A stretch of DNA of 64,000 nt from JAEMQF01 sp963791595 (GTDB lineage: Bacteria; Pseudomonadota; Gammaproteobacteria; Burkholderiales; Burkholderiaceae_C). A model generated the notes under the pieces. It had not been told where the DNA came from, made no database searches, and worked only from the letters and a program-made list of their open reading frames with translations. The DNA lies in assembly GCA_963791595.1 (NCBI GenBank), contig CAWBTF010000036.1:62001-126000 (forward strand). Direction: 5' to 3'. Within the stretch, counting starts at the first letter, position 1. Each line of letters starts with the position of its first letter. Below, one piece after another: positions 55,673 through 64,000 of the stretch. The translations under genes and the position numbers were made by a program.

Positions 55673-56959
55673 TCAGCTCTTTGGCGAAAGCCCGTCGGCA
55701 AGCGACAGGCGGTAAGCGCGCCAGCCCGGCACCAGGCTGGCGAGCAGGCCCGAGGCGACGATCGCGCCGAGCAAGGTCCACTGAGAAAGCGTCGGCGCCG
55801 CGAGTTGCAAGGCAATGCCGAAGCGCGACTGTACCCAAGGTCCGGCGCTCGCGATGAAGACGACCGTGATGATCAGCCCGAGCCCCACGCCGATCAGCGC
55901 GATCAGGCTGCCTTCCACCGCCAGCAGAGCGGCCACATGGCGCGGCCCGGCGCCCACCGCGCGCAGCACGGCAAGCTCGCGGCGCCGCTCGTTCAGACCG
56001 GCGAGCACGACGGCGATCAAGCCGGCGAGGCTCACCACCGCAACCAGCATCGACATGCCGAGCAGCGCTTTTTCGCCGACGCCGACCACGTCCCACAACT
56101 CGTCGAGCGCCACGCCGGGCAGCACCGCCATCAGCGGCTCGTCCTTGAACTCGGCGATGTGGCGCTGCACCGCGAACACGGCGGCGCGGTTCTTCAGGCC
56201 GACCAGTGCGGCGGTCACCTGCTTCGGCGCGAGGTCGAACTTGCGCGCCTGTTCGGCGGGAATCTTCAGGCCCGGCAGCGGCGCGCCGCCGCTCCACTCC
56301 AGGTGCACGGCCTCGATGCCTTCCAGGCTGATGTGCACCGTGCGATCCACCGGCGTGCCGGTGCGCGCGAGGATGCCGACCACGTGAAAGGGTTTGTCGG
56401 CGTGCTCGGTGGAAAGCCCCGGGCCTGCGGTGCTGCCCGAACCGTGGTTCAGGATCAGCTTCGTTCCCAAGCCGTAGCCCAGCCGCGCCGCGACTTCCGC
56501 GCCGATCACCGCCTCGTACACGCCGTCCAGCGTGCCGGCGAAGGTGCGGCCTTGAGCGAGCATGAGCGGCGCGCGGTCGCCATAGCGAAAGCGCGCGAAG
56601 TAGTCGAGCGTCGTGCCGAGCACCGGCATGCCGCGGTGCGAGTCGCCGAGCGAAAGCGGCACCACCCAATCGACGGCGCGATGCTGCGCAATGGCGTTGA
56701 TGCTCGTCATGCGCACGTTGTTCGTCGCCGCGCCGATGCGAAACACGGCGTAGAGCATGAGTTGCACGGAACCCGTTCTCGCACCCATCACGAGATCGGT
56801 GCCGCTCACCGACTGCGAAAAACTCGCGCGGATGTCTTCGCGCATGCGCTCCAGGCTGAGCAACAACAAGGTCGCGAGCGCGATCGACAGCACGACGAGC
56901 GACAGCGTCGCGCGCCGGTTCCAGGCGCTGTGCGCGGCCAGGTGCAGCAGCGGTTTCAT
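55673..56959 (-). CDS. FtsX-like ABC transporter permease
   Basis: A 428-residue MacB/LolE-type permease: one N-terminal helix after MKPLLHLAAHSAWNRRATLS, a large periplasmic MacB_PCD domain (DLVMGARTGSVQLMLYAVFR), and three C-terminal helices with LNERRRELAVLRAVGAGPRH. It pairs with the ATPase immediately upstream; the two overlap at an ATGA. In the context of DUF2796 and DUF3299 genes it probably forms the membrane part of a ZrgBC-like system. Confidence 0.92.
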   Translation of the reverse strand: MKPLLHLAAHSAWNRRATLSLVVLSIALATLLLLSLERMREDIRASFSQSVSGTDLVMGARTGSVQLMLYAVFRIGAATNNVRMTSINAIAQHRAVDWVVPLSLGDSHRGMPVLGTTLDYFARFRYGDRAPLMLAQGRTFAGTLDGVYEAVIGAEVAARLGYGLGTKLILNHGSGSTAGPGLSTEHADKPFHVVGILARTGTPVDRTVHISLEGIEAVHLEWSGGAPLPGLKIPAEQARKFDLAPKQVTAALVGLKNRAAVFAVQRHIAEFKDEPLMAVLPGVALDELWDVVGVGEKALLGMSMLVAVVSLAGLIAVVLAGLNERRRELAVLRAVGAGPRHVAALLAVEGSLIALIGVGLGLIITVVFIASAGPWVQSRFGIALQLAAPTLSQWTLLGAIVASGLLASLVPGWRAYRLSLADGLSPKS

Positions 56960-57698
56960 GCGTTTCGGCCCGCGCGGCTTCGACGTGAGAGTCGGTGCGG
57001 TTCAACTCGGCCAGCGACACCTGCACGTCGAAGCGCGCCGCGAGCTGCCGGTCGTGGCTGACGAACACGAGCGTGCTGCCCGCGGCGCGGCACTGCGCGA
57101 GCAGCAGGTCGAGGAAGGAGTCGCGCAGTTCGGTGTCGAGCGCCGAAGTCGGCTCGTCGGCGATCACGACCTCGGGTGCGCCGATCAGCGCGCGCGCCGC
57201 GGCGACGCGCTGCTGCTGGCCGACCGACAACTGCGATGCGGGGCGCTGCCAGGTGCTCTCGGCCAGCCCGACGCGCTGCAACAGCGATTTCGCTGCTGAG
57301 CGAACCGCTTCGCCCTGTGCCGCGCCGCGCGCCGGTGTGCCTTGCGCCGCGGCGCGCTCGCGCCGCGGCGCGGAGAAGCGGCATGGCAACAGCACGTTGT
57401 CGAGCGCGCTGAGGTAAGGCAGCAGGTTGAACTGCTGAAAGATGTAGCCCACATGGTCGGCACGGCGTGCGTCGCGCCGGCTCGCGCGCAGCGTCGCCCA
57501 GTCGACGCCGAGCAGTTCCACCTTGCCCTGGCGCGGCAGCAGCACGCCGGCCAGCAGCCCGAGCAGCGTGCTCTTGCCCGAGCCGCTGGGGCCGTAAAGG
57601 AACAGCGTTTGGCCGGCGGGCACGTCCAGGTGGTCGAGCGCCAGACAGTCTGCGCTGTCGTTGGGCCAGGCGAAGCGAAGTTGTTCGATGCGAATCAT
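56956..57698 (-). CDS. LolD/MacB-type ABC ATPase, 3' end uncertain
   Basis: An ATPase of about 247 residues starting MIRIEQLRFAWPNDSADCLA with Walker A GPSGSGKST, Q-loop YIFQQFNLLPY, signature LSVGQQQR, Walker B VVIADEPTSALD and H-loop VFVSHDRQ. The frame is clear to VSLAELNRT but has no stop there. As given it runs on through the permease gene and in frame into the DUF3299 gene. A stop overlapping the permease start (TGA 56956-56958) is reached only by two extra bases or one missing base near 56970-57000. A sequence error at the end of the gene is likely. Confidence 0.82.
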
Positions 57699-57717
57699 CG
57701 GCGGGCGGTTCGGCAGA

Positions 57718-58281
57718 TCAACGCGGCAGCGAAATCCGATTCGCCGGGCGCTTCAGGCTGCGTTTCGATTGGGCCTTTGCGGTGACGATCTGAACGTCGA
57801 TGCGCTGCATGCGCGCGAACGCCTCGAACAGGCCGATGTCGATGGCGGTCAGCTTCGCCGAATCCTTGCAGTCGAATTCGATCGTCGCTTCCAGGTCGGC
57901 ATGTTCCGCGCTGGCCTCCTGCGCTCGCGCCTGCGGCTGCGCAGCGCCCGCCGGCGCACCGAGTTTCAAGGCGGCGGACTGCAACTCGACGCGGCGCAGC
58001 GAACACGCGGCCGCCGCGTCAGGCCGGAACATTCGCTCGGCCGCCTTCAAGCGCGCGATTCCCGCATCGACAAGCTGGCGCTCGGCGGCGCCGCGCGGTG
58101 CGCGCTCAAAACCGAACAGGGCCTCGAGCGGCGCCTCGAAGCGCAGGCTCAGCAAACTGCCTTCGAGCGAAACGTCCAGCTGCGCAGCGCCGTGCTCGTG
58201 GGCTTGTGCGTGCGCGCTGCGTGGTACAGCGCACAGCATGGCGCCAAGCATCACGAGCAGGTGTGGAAAAAGTGTCTTCAT
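57718..58281 (-). CDS. DUF2796/ZrgA-like periplasmic protein
   Basis: A 187-residue exported protein. Signal peptide MKTLFPHLLVMLGAMLCAVP precedes a mature start AHAQAHEHGAAQLDVSLEGS with the His-rich H-x-H-G segment, and EHADLEATIEFDCKD follows. This is the DUF2796 (ZrgA) pattern linked to zinc homeostasis in Vibrio and Pseudomonas. The first gene of a four-gene operon with ATPase, permease and DUF3299 genes. The ATG at 58281 is set by the signal peptide. A Zur-type operator was not identifiable by eye. Confidence 0.88.
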   Translation of the reverse strand: MKTLFPHLLVMLGAMLCAVPRSAHAQAHEHGAAQLDVSLEGSLLSLRFEAPLEALFGFERAPRGAAERQLVDAGIARLKAAERMFRPDAAAACSLRRVELQSAALKLGAPAGAAQPQARAQEASAEHADLEATIEFDCKDSAKLTAIDIGLFEAFARMQRIDVQIVTAKAQSKRSLKRPANRISLPR

Positions 58282-58330
58282 GGGATTGCGATTGTGGCGC
58301 GCTGCCCTCGAGCTGCCCGCATGGGTCGGC

Positions 58331-60160
58331 TCAAGCCGCCGGAACCTGACCGCTCCAGCCCGATCGCGCCTGTTGGTGTTGGGCGGCTTCGCGCTCCTGC
58401 GCAAACAACTCCTCCAATTGTTGGCGCCCCTGTTTCGCCGAGGCGATCAGCTTGGCCTGGTCTTTCCAATGCGGCAACGTGGCTTCGAGCTGGGCCACGT
58501 TGTGCTGCCGAAAGCGCAGCGCCAGGTTGCGTGCCTGGTGCGGCTGCCAGCCCAGCAGTTCGAGCGCGGCGCGTGCGCTCATCAACGCCGAATCGAGCGT
58601 TTCGCGTTCGATCAGCGTCACGCCGAGTTCGCGCAGGCGGAAGTAATGCTGCACGTTGCGCGCACGGGCGACGATATGCAGCTGCGGGAAGTGCTCGCGT
58701 ACCATGCTCGCGACAGCGACGCTCTGGTCCACGTCGTCGATCGCGAGCACGAGCACGCGTGCCTTGGCCGCGCCGGCCACGCGCATCAGGTCCAGGCGCG
58801 TCGCGTCGCCGTAGTGTGCGGTCCAGCCGAAGCGGCGCAGCGCCTCGATCTGCTCGGCGTCGTGGTCGAGCACCGTCGGCGTGATGCCGTTCGCATAGAG
58901 CAGCCGCCCGACGATCTGCCCGTAGCGCCCGAGGCCGGCGATGATCACCGGCGCGTCTTGCGGCTCGTTCAGCTCCGCGTGCGTGGGCTTGGCCGAGCGC
59001 AGGTGCGCCGCCCACCAGCGGTCCGCCAGCACCAGCAGCAGCGGCGTCAGCAGCATCGAGATCGCCACCGCGGCGACGAGCAGCGACGCCGCGGGCGCAT
59101 CGATCACGCCGGCCCCAGCGGCACTCTGGAACACGACGAAGCCGAACTCGCCGCCCTGCGCGAGCAGGATCACGAACACCGGCCGCTCGCTCAAGGGGAT
59201 GGGCATCGCGCGGCACATCGCCCACAGCACCAGCGCCTTGAGCAGCAGAAACCCCGCCACGACAGCGGCCACCAGCGCGGGATGCTGCCACACCATCGCG
59301 AAGTCGATGCTCATGCCCACCGCGATGAAAAACAGGCCGAGCAACAGCCCCTTGAACGGTTCGAGGTCGGTTTCCAGTTCGCGCCGGTATTCGCTCTCCG
59401 CGAGCAGCACGCCGGCGAGAAATGCGCCCAGCGCCATCGACAGGCCCACCGCCTGCATCAGCGCGGCGGTCGCGACCACCAGCAGCAGCGAGGCCGCGGT
59501 GAAGATCTCGGGCGTCTTGCTGCGCGCGATCCAGCGCAGCATCGGGCGCAGCAACAAGCGCCCGCCGAGGATGATGGTCGCGATCACGCCGATCGCCTGG
59601 GCCGCGGCGATCCAGCCGCCGCCGCCGGCGTGCACGCCGCTCGCGGCGAGCAGCGGAACGAGCGCGAGGATCGGAATCGCCGCCACGTCTTGCAGCAGGG
59701 CCACACTCAGCACCGCCTGGCCCGCCGTGGTGGGCATCAGGTTGCGATCGGCGAGCACGCCCAGGCCGATCGCGGTGGACGACATCGCCAGGCCAAGCGC
59801 GGCGACGATCGCGAGATTCAAATCCGCGCCGACCGACCACGCCACGCCCGCGATCAGCAATGCCGAGCCGAACAGCTGCGCACTGCCCCAGCCGAAGACG
59901 GAAAAGCGCAGCGCCCACAGCCGCCGCGGCTCGAGTTCGAGGCCCACCAGGAACAGCATCAGCACGACGCCGAATTCGGCGAAGTGCAGCATGTCCTGCG
60001 CATGGGTCACGAGCCGCAAACCCCAGGGGCCGATGGCGATGCCTGCGGCCAGGTAACCGATGATCGAGCCCAGCCCGAGTGCGCGCGCGATCGGCACGGC
60101 GAGCACGGCGGCGCCGAGGTACACCAGGCTGCCGGTCAGCCACGAACCGTGTTCCATCAT
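58331..60160 (-). CDS. KefC-like monovalent cation:proton antiporter (CPA2)
   Basis: A 609-residue protein. Twelve or so N-terminal helices carry CPA2 motifs (RALGLGSIIGYLAAGIAIGP, FLVGLELEP, LSVALLQDVAAIPILAL, GAFLAGVLLAESEYR). A cytoplasmic RCK/TrkA-N domain starts APVIIAGLGRYGQIVGRLLY and includes TVLDHDAEQIEALRRFG. KefB/KefC systems effect glutathione-adduct-gated K+ efflux. The start (ATG 60160) overlaps the stop of the KefF-like gene by 4 bp, supporting a Kef channel with its ancillary subunit. Confidence 0.93.
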   Translation of the reverse strand: MMEHGSWLTGSLVYLGAAVLAVPIARALGLGSIIGYLAAGIAIGPWGLRLVTHAQDMLHFAEFGVVLMLFLVGLELEPRRLWALRFSVFGWGSAQLFGSALLIAGVAWSVGADLNLAIVAALGLAMSSTAIGLGVLADRNLMPTTAGQAVLSVALLQDVAAIPILALVPLLAASGVHAGGGGWIAAAQAIGVIATIILGGRLLLRPMLRWIARSKTPEIFTAASLLLVVATAALMQAVGLSMALGAFLAGVLLAESEYRRELETDLEPFKGLLLGLFFIAVGMSIDFAMVWQHPALVAAVVAGFLLLKALVLWAMCRAMPIPLSERPVFVILLAQGGEFGFVVFQSAAGAGVIDAPAASLLVAAVAISMLLTPLLLVLADRWWAAHLRSAKPTHAELNEPQDAPVIIAGLGRYGQIVGRLLYANGITPTVLDHDAEQIEALRRFGWTAHYGDATRLDLMRVAGAAKARVLVLAIDDVDQSVAVASMVREHFPQLHIVARARNVQHYFRLRELGVTLIERETLDSALMSARAALELLGWQPHQARNLALRFRQHNVAQLEATLPHWKDQAKLIASAKQGRQQLEELFAQEREAAQHQQARSGWSGQVPAA

Positions 60161-60784
60161 GCCTCCTGCGTCGGTCGGGCGTTGACCGGAACAGTGCACG
60201 CCGGGCATTCATCCAGGTCCGCGAGTTCGGGCCAATCGGGATAGCTGCGCAGGCGTTGCGCATAGAGCCGCGCGTGTTCGTCGACTTGTTCGTCCGAGGC
60301 ACGGTGCGCGCCGTGCAGCAGCAGCGGCGGCAGGAAGCGCATGCCGCACAGCGCCGCGGTCTGCTCGAACGGCGGCAGAAAGGCGTCGAAGAAATAGCGG
60401 TTGTAGCTGTCGGGCCGGTACGATTCTTCGGGGCCGCCGGTGCTGGCCACCAGCCACAGATCCTTGCCGCGCAGCGCATTGCCGCCGGGGCCGTAGGCCC
60501 AACCGAAGGCGAGCACTTCGTCAATCCACAGTTTCATCAGTGGCGGCGAGCTGTACCAATGGATCGGGTGCTGCCAGACGACCAGCCGAGCTTGGGCGAG
60601 CGCCGCCTGCTCGGCCGGCCACGTCGATCAGGTAATCGGGGTAGAGCGCGTAGAGGTCGCGGAGCATCACAGGGGTCTGCGCCGCCGCGCGCAGCAACGC
60701 GCGATTGACGCGCGAGTGCTGCAGGTGCGGATGCGCGGCGATGACCAGCGTGGTGCCGGTGGCAGTTGCGGACGGTTCAGCCAT
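60157..60784 (-). pseudogene. KefF-like NAD(P)H:quinone oxidoreductase, frameshifted
   Basis: The corrected protein has 208 residues with flavodoxin fold. It reads VIAAHPHLQHSRVNRALLRA, then DLYALYPDYLIDV, WQHPIHWYSSPPLMKLWIDE and FGWAYGPGGNALRGKDLWLV, matching KefF/MdaB-type ancillary proteins. One extra base near 60611-60620 splits it. The ATG at 60784 follows GGAGG by 8 bases. It overlaps the antiporter gene by 4 bp and presumably activates it. Confidence 0.88.
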
Positions 60785-60975
60785 CAATATTTCCTCCGAA
60801 GGGCGAGTTTTCGGTGCGACGCGTGGGGGTGGGTCAGGGCAACGCTCGAACAAGACCCGCGCGCCCTCGCGGGGGCTTATTCACCGTTGCCCAACACTGG
60901 TAATCCGCCATGGTCTTCGCACGTCGGTCGCCGGTAACATAACCCGAATCGAAAAGTCGGAGGCGCAGTCTCGGT

Positions 60976-61632
60976 ATGCCGGTGATCGCAATTGCCAATC
61001 CCAAGGGCGGTGTGGGCAAGTCCACGCTGGCCACCAATCTTGCCGGCTACCTTGCGGCGCGTGGCCACGTGGTGATGCTGGGCGACGTGGACCGCCAGCA
61101 ATCGTCGCGCACCTGGCTCGGCCTGCGCCCGGCCGGTTTGCCGCCGATCCACAGTTGGGACGTGACGCCCGACAATCTGGTGCGCCCGCCGCGCGGCACC
61201 ACGCATGTGGTGCTCGACACGCCGGCCGGCCTGCAAGGCAAGCGCCTGGACGAGGTGCTGAAGATCGCCGACAAGATGCTGATCCCGTTGCAGCCGAGCA
61301 TCTTCGACATCCATGCCACGCATCAATTCATCGAAACGCTGCGTGCTCACCGGCGCGCCAGCAGCATCGACATCGCGCTGGTGGGCATGCGCACGCGCGA
61401 AGGCCTGATCTCGACCGAGCAGCTGCGCAGCTTTCTCGCCGGCGTGAATCTGCCGCTGCTCGGTTTCCTGCGCGAAACGCAAAACTATGTGCACCTCAGC
61501 GCGCATGGCCTGACGCTGTGGGACATGGCGTCGAGCCGTTTCGAGCGCGACCTGGAACAGTGGAAGCCGATCACGGCATGGCTCAACGACGAAACATTCG
61601 ACGAGGTCTTCGTCGTGGAGAACGGCGAATGA
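60976..61632 (+). CDS. ParA/MinD-like ATPase
   Basis: A 218-residue deviant Walker ATPase: IAIANPKGGVGKSTLATNLA contains the signature Lys and P-loop, MLGDVDRQQSSRTWLGLRP follows, and VLDTPAGLQGKRLDEVLK is the second acidic motif. It lacks the N-terminal DNA-binding helix-turn-helix of plasmid ParA and has no ParB neighbour, so it belongs to the short orphan chromosomal ParA/MipZ-like group that positions other cargo. It overlaps the MaoC gene by 4 bp. Confidence 0.9.
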   Translation: MPVIAIANPKGGVGKSTLATNLAGYLAARGHVVMLGDVDRQQSSRTWLGLRPAGLPPIHSWDVTPDNLVRPPRGTTHVVLDTPAGLQGKRLDEVLKIADKMLIPLQPSIFDIHATHQFIETLRAHRRASSIDIALVGMRTREGLISTEQLRSFLAGVNLPLLGFLRETQNYVHLSAHGLTLWDMASSRFERDLEQWKPITAWLNDETFDEVFVVENGE

Positions 61633-62081
61633 AGACCTATGCAAAACTCAGCGAGCTGCAACAGCTCGTCGGCACGGAACTCGGGCGCAGCCACTGGTTT
61701 CACATCGACCAGGCGATGATCGACAAATTCGCCCACGCCACCGGCGACCACCAGTGGATCCACGTCGATCCGCAGCGCGCCGCGGCCGGGCCGTTCGGCG
61801 CGACGGTGGCGCATGGCTTCCTCACGCTGTCGCTGCTGCCGCTGATGAGCGCATCGGCATTCGAAGTGCTGGACACGCGCATGGGCGTGAACTACGGCTT
61901 GAACCGGGTGCGCTTTCCGGCGCCGGTGCCGGTGGGCAGCCGCTTGTGCGGAACGTTCAAGCTGCTCGGCTTTGAGCCACTCGACGGTGGCGCTCAGCTC
62001 ACGACCGAGGTCACGATGGAGCGTGAAGGCTTCACGAAGCCGGTGTGCGTGGCTGAATCGGTGGCGCGCCGCTACGTCTGA
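61629..62081 (+). CDS. MaoC-like (R)-specific enoyl-CoA hydratase
   Basis: A 150-residue hot-dog-fold protein. The hydratase-2 motif is DKFAHATGDHQWIHVDPQRA (catalytic Asp and His), followed by GPFGATVAHGFLTLSLLPLM and VNYGLNRVRFPAPVPVGSRL. It hydrates crotonyl- or enoyl-CoA, often supplying PHA synthesis. The ATG overlaps the stop of the ParA-like gene, an unusual pairing for this enzyme. The start is fixed by the ATGA overlap and the family N-terminus. Confidence 0.92.
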   Translation: MKTYAKLSELQQLVGTELGRSHWFHIDQAMIDKFAHATGDHQWIHVDPQRAAAGPFGATVAHGFLTLSLLPLMSASAFEVLDTRMGVNYGLNRVRFPAPVPVGSRLCGTFKLLGFEPLDGGAQLTTEVTMEREGFTKPVCVAESVARRYV

Positions 62082-62125
62082 CACGCACGGTCGCCTTAAC
62101 ATTCGCGCTTGCCCGGAGCCCGACG

Positions 62126-62911
62126 ATGAAGGTGTTGCTGATCGACGACCACCCGCTGATCTTGTCCGCGCTGCAAAGCGTGATCAAGGAGTTGGGCGAC
62201 GACGTCACCGTCGTCGGCGCGGCCACGGCGCGAATCGGCCGCGAAAAGCTGAAAACCGAAACCGGCTTCGACCTGATCCTGCTCGACCTGAACCTGGGCG
62301 ACACCGACGGCATCGACGTGCTCGTCGAGTTTCGTGCCACTTACCCTGAATTGCCGGTGGTCGTGGTCTCGGCGTCAGACCGCTACAGCGACGTGATCCG
62401 CGCCATCGACGCCGGCGCGATGGGCTTCGTTCCCAAACGCTCCAACACCGCCGAGCTGCACGAGGCGCTGCGCCTGGTGATGTCGGGCGGCATCTTCATT
62501 CCCACCGGCGCACGCGCGCTGATGACGAACCTGCCATCGGCGGCGGGTGCGAGCAACCTGCCGCACGTGACCACTTTCGCCGAAACGACGCCGATGATTC
62601 ACCAGATCGGCCGCCCGAGTTCGCAGGACACCGGTTTCAGTTCGGGTCTGCCCGAGCTGCCGCCCGCGCCGCCGCCGCTGGAGACGCTCGGCCTGACGCC
62701 GCGCCAGAACGAGGTGCTGGCGCTGTTGCTGCAAGGCAAACCGAACAAGCTGATCGCTCGTGAATTGAACGTGTCGGTGGACACGGTGAAAGACCATGTC
62801 GCCGCGGTGCTGCGGGCGCTCAACGTCAGCACGCGCACGCAGGCGGTGCTCGCGGTGGGCGAGATGAGCCAGCACGGCAGCCTGTCGGAGTGGCGCGCGA
62901 CCAAGCGCTGA
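62126..62911 (+). CDS. LuxR/NarL-type response regulator
   Basis: A 261-residue two-component regulator. The receiver domain reads MKVLLIDDHPLILSALQSVI with acidic pair D7/D8, phosphoacceptor D54 in LILLDLNLGD and Lys in GFVPKRSN. A linker of about 60 residues, longer than in NarL, follows. The LuxR helix-turn-helix is LTPRQNEVLALLLQGKPNKL with VSVDTVKDHVAAVLRALNVS. The adjacent histidine kinase gene probably encodes its partner. Confidence 0.93.
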   Translation: MKVLLIDDHPLILSALQSVIKELGDDVTVVGAATARIGREKLKTETGFDLILLDLNLGDTDGIDVLVEFRATYPELPVVVVSASDRYSDVIRAIDAGAMGFVPKRSNTAELHEALRLVMSGGIFIPTGARALMTNLPSAAGASNLPHVTTFAETTPMIHQIGRPSSQDTGFSSGLPELPPAPPPLETLGLTPRQNEVLALLLQGKPNKLIARELNVSVDTVKDHVAAVLRALNVSTRTQAVLAVGEMSQHGSLSEWRATKR

Positions 62912-64000
62912 TCGGGCGCATCACGCGTGCCCCTGCGGTGAACGCCGCGCCCGCCTCCGATCTCGAACTCTCGGCGTTGCCCGACGAGGTTCAGGCCGCG
63001 TACGACTACCTGCCCACCACGCTCGCCGGCAACGCCGCAGGTGTGGTGGTGATCCTGCTGCTGTTCTGGGGTTCGGATCAGCAGGGCGCGCTGTGGATAT
63101 GGCTTGCGTGCAGTGCGGCGATCTGGTGCGCGCGCCTGGGCCTGGGCCGGCGCTTTCGGCGCGCGCTGCCGAGCACGCTCGCCGACTGGTCGAGATGGCA
63201 GCGCCGCGCTCAATGGGGAACGCTGGCCTCGGGCGCGAACTGGGGCCTCGCCGGAAGCCTGTTTCAGCCCGGCTCGCAGGGTATCCAGGAGACGGGCGTT
63301 GTGCTCATCGTCTACACCTTCTGCGTGGCGGCGATGCCGATCCTCGCAACGCAGCCGCGCATCTACTTCGCCTACCTTGGCCTGGCCGCGGTACCGCTGG
63401 TCGATTCGCGTCGCCGCCTTCGGCGACGCCTACCACCTGCAACTCGCCGCGCTGCTGGCGCTGATCGTCGGCCTGACGGCGGCGCTGGGCGGCACCTATC
63501 GGCAGGCGATGGCGCGCGTGATCGTGTTGAAGCTGCGCCTGAGCGAGGCGCTGGTGCAACTGCGCCACGAAAAGAAGGTCGCCGAGGACGCGCGGCGCGA
63601 CGCTGAAATCGCGAACCGCGCGAAGACGCAGTTCTTCGCCGCGGCGAGCCACGACCTGCGCCAGCCGCTGCATGCGATGGGTCTGTTCGCACAAGCCTTG
63701 CGCGAACGCACGCGCGACCATGAAGTGGCGCCGCTGGTGAACAGCATCAACGAGTCGGTCGACGCGCTGGAGGGCCTGTTTTCAGAGCTGCTCGACGTGA
63801 CACGCATCGACAGCGGCACGATCGAAGTGCACCCGCGCCACTTCTCCCTGGGCGACCTGCTGCGCAGCGTGCGTCTGCACTTCGAGCCCGATGCGTTCGA
63901 GAAAGGCCTCGCGCTGCGCATGCGCGGCGCGCGGCACAACGCGTTCGCCGACCCGCTGCTGGTGGAGCGAATCTTGCGCAATCTGGTCGCCAATGCGATC
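62890..64000 (+). pseudogene. Sensor histidine kinase, frameshifted and cut by window end
   Basis: The visible part has about six hydrophobic helices (VVVILLLFWGSDQQGALWIW onward, then LQLAALLALIVGLTAALGG). A coiled region leads to the phosphoacceptor helix FFAAASHDLRQPLHAMGLFA, and the N box RILRNLVANAI lies at the window edge. One extra base near 63398-63404 splits it. The start is a GTG at 62890, overlapping the response regulator gene, or a GTG at 62938. It may be a hybrid kinase; the rest lies outside. It likely signals to the regulator encoded just upstream. Confidence 0.85.

Noticed and set aside
55089..57698. A single 869-residue protein joining an ABC ATPase to a DUF3299 domain
   Set aside because: The middle third is a shadow frame of a well-conserved FtsX permease gene on the same strand. 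The open frame is explained by high GC and a probable indel at the ATPase end.
57800..60244. An 814-codon plus-strand open frame
   Set aside because: It is antisense to the KefC-like antiporter and ZrgA-like genes, which have clear motifs. Its composition is Arg/His/Gln-rich as in other shadows.
60861..60885. Terminator hairpin in the divergent gap before the ParA-like gene
   Set aside because: A short GC stem is visible but lies upstream of both divergent genes and has no T tract, so it has no transcript to end.
60976..61632. Plasmid or chromosome partition locus with replication origin
   Set aside because: No ParB gene, parS palindromes, DnaA boxes or replication genes were seen, and the ATPase is overlapped by a metabolic gene.

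Overview
The window is GC-rich, densely coding bacterial DNA. Its gene content points to a betaproteobacterium of the order Burkholderiales, perhaps near the Rubrivivax/Leptothrix/Methylibium group. The evidence is two Bug/TctC-type solute receptors, three TRAP transporters, a branched-chain amino-acid-type ABC operon, many ring-cleavage and acyl-CoA enzymes, and a family of imperfect palindromic repeats. The taxonomic call is inference. No rRNA, tRNA or CRISPR array was seen.

Layout. 1-509: end of a DUF5666-like protein and a strong terminator. 574-3568 (-): TAXI-type TRAP transporter. 3823-7108: frameshifted Tat-exported amidohydrolase facing a frameshifted ThDP decarboxylase. 7207-11871 (-): LivK-H-(M-G fused)-F uptake operon. 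12114-15241 (+): DctP-Q-M TRAP operon. 15294-18263: intradiol dioxygenase, RutE-like reductase, NTF2-like protein and glutathione S-transferase. 18621-23521: PLP decarboxylase and two beta-lactamase-fold hydrolases, separated by gene-poor DNA. 23587-36420: a catabolic block with two Bug receptors, a second DctP-Q-M TRAP system, Gfo/Idh/MocA dehydrogenase, GlcG-like protein, quinone oxidoreductase, VOC protein, Ldh-family dehydrogenase, enolase-superfamily enzyme, 3-hydroxyacyl-CoA dehydrogenase and a GntR/UTRA regulator.

36421-41224 is an accessory island. It holds a DUF4365 gene overlapping an unrecognised 374-residue gene, a small exported protein, an SGNH hydrolase lipoprotein and a RhuM-family gene. 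Around and within it are broken pieces of a GST gene, a serine hydrolase gene and an eamA gene; the last two have fuller copies elsewhere in this window and the GST piece has a related intact gene. 41225-49590: EamA transporter, LigB-type dioxygenase, 2-hydroxyacid dehydrogenase, acyl-CoA synthetase, large FtsX-type permease, DUF1841 protein and TauE/SafE exporter. 49669-53969: two divergent coiled-coil proteins sharing a C-terminal module. 54081-55067: orphan ABC binding protein. 55089-58281 (-): a ZrgA-like set (DUF2796, ABC ATPase, FtsX permease, DUF3299). 58331-60784 (-): KefC-like antiporter with KefF-like partner. 60976-64000 (+): ParA ATPase, MaoC hydratase, response regulator and a histidine kinase cut by the window end.

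Two features colour the whole reading. First, at least 14 genes are broken by 22 frame changes, and every one is explained by a single extra base. Removing those bases makes each of the 13 complete genes an exact multiple of three, with family-typical ends. This looks like residual insertion errors in the assembly rather than mass gene decay. These genes are listed as pseudogenes because their frames are broken as given. Second, six copies of a roughly 50-100 bp palindromic repeat sit at gene borders. One lies inside the fused livM-livG frame, one holds the only ATG of a Bug receptor and one supplies the last codons of a DUF1841 gene.
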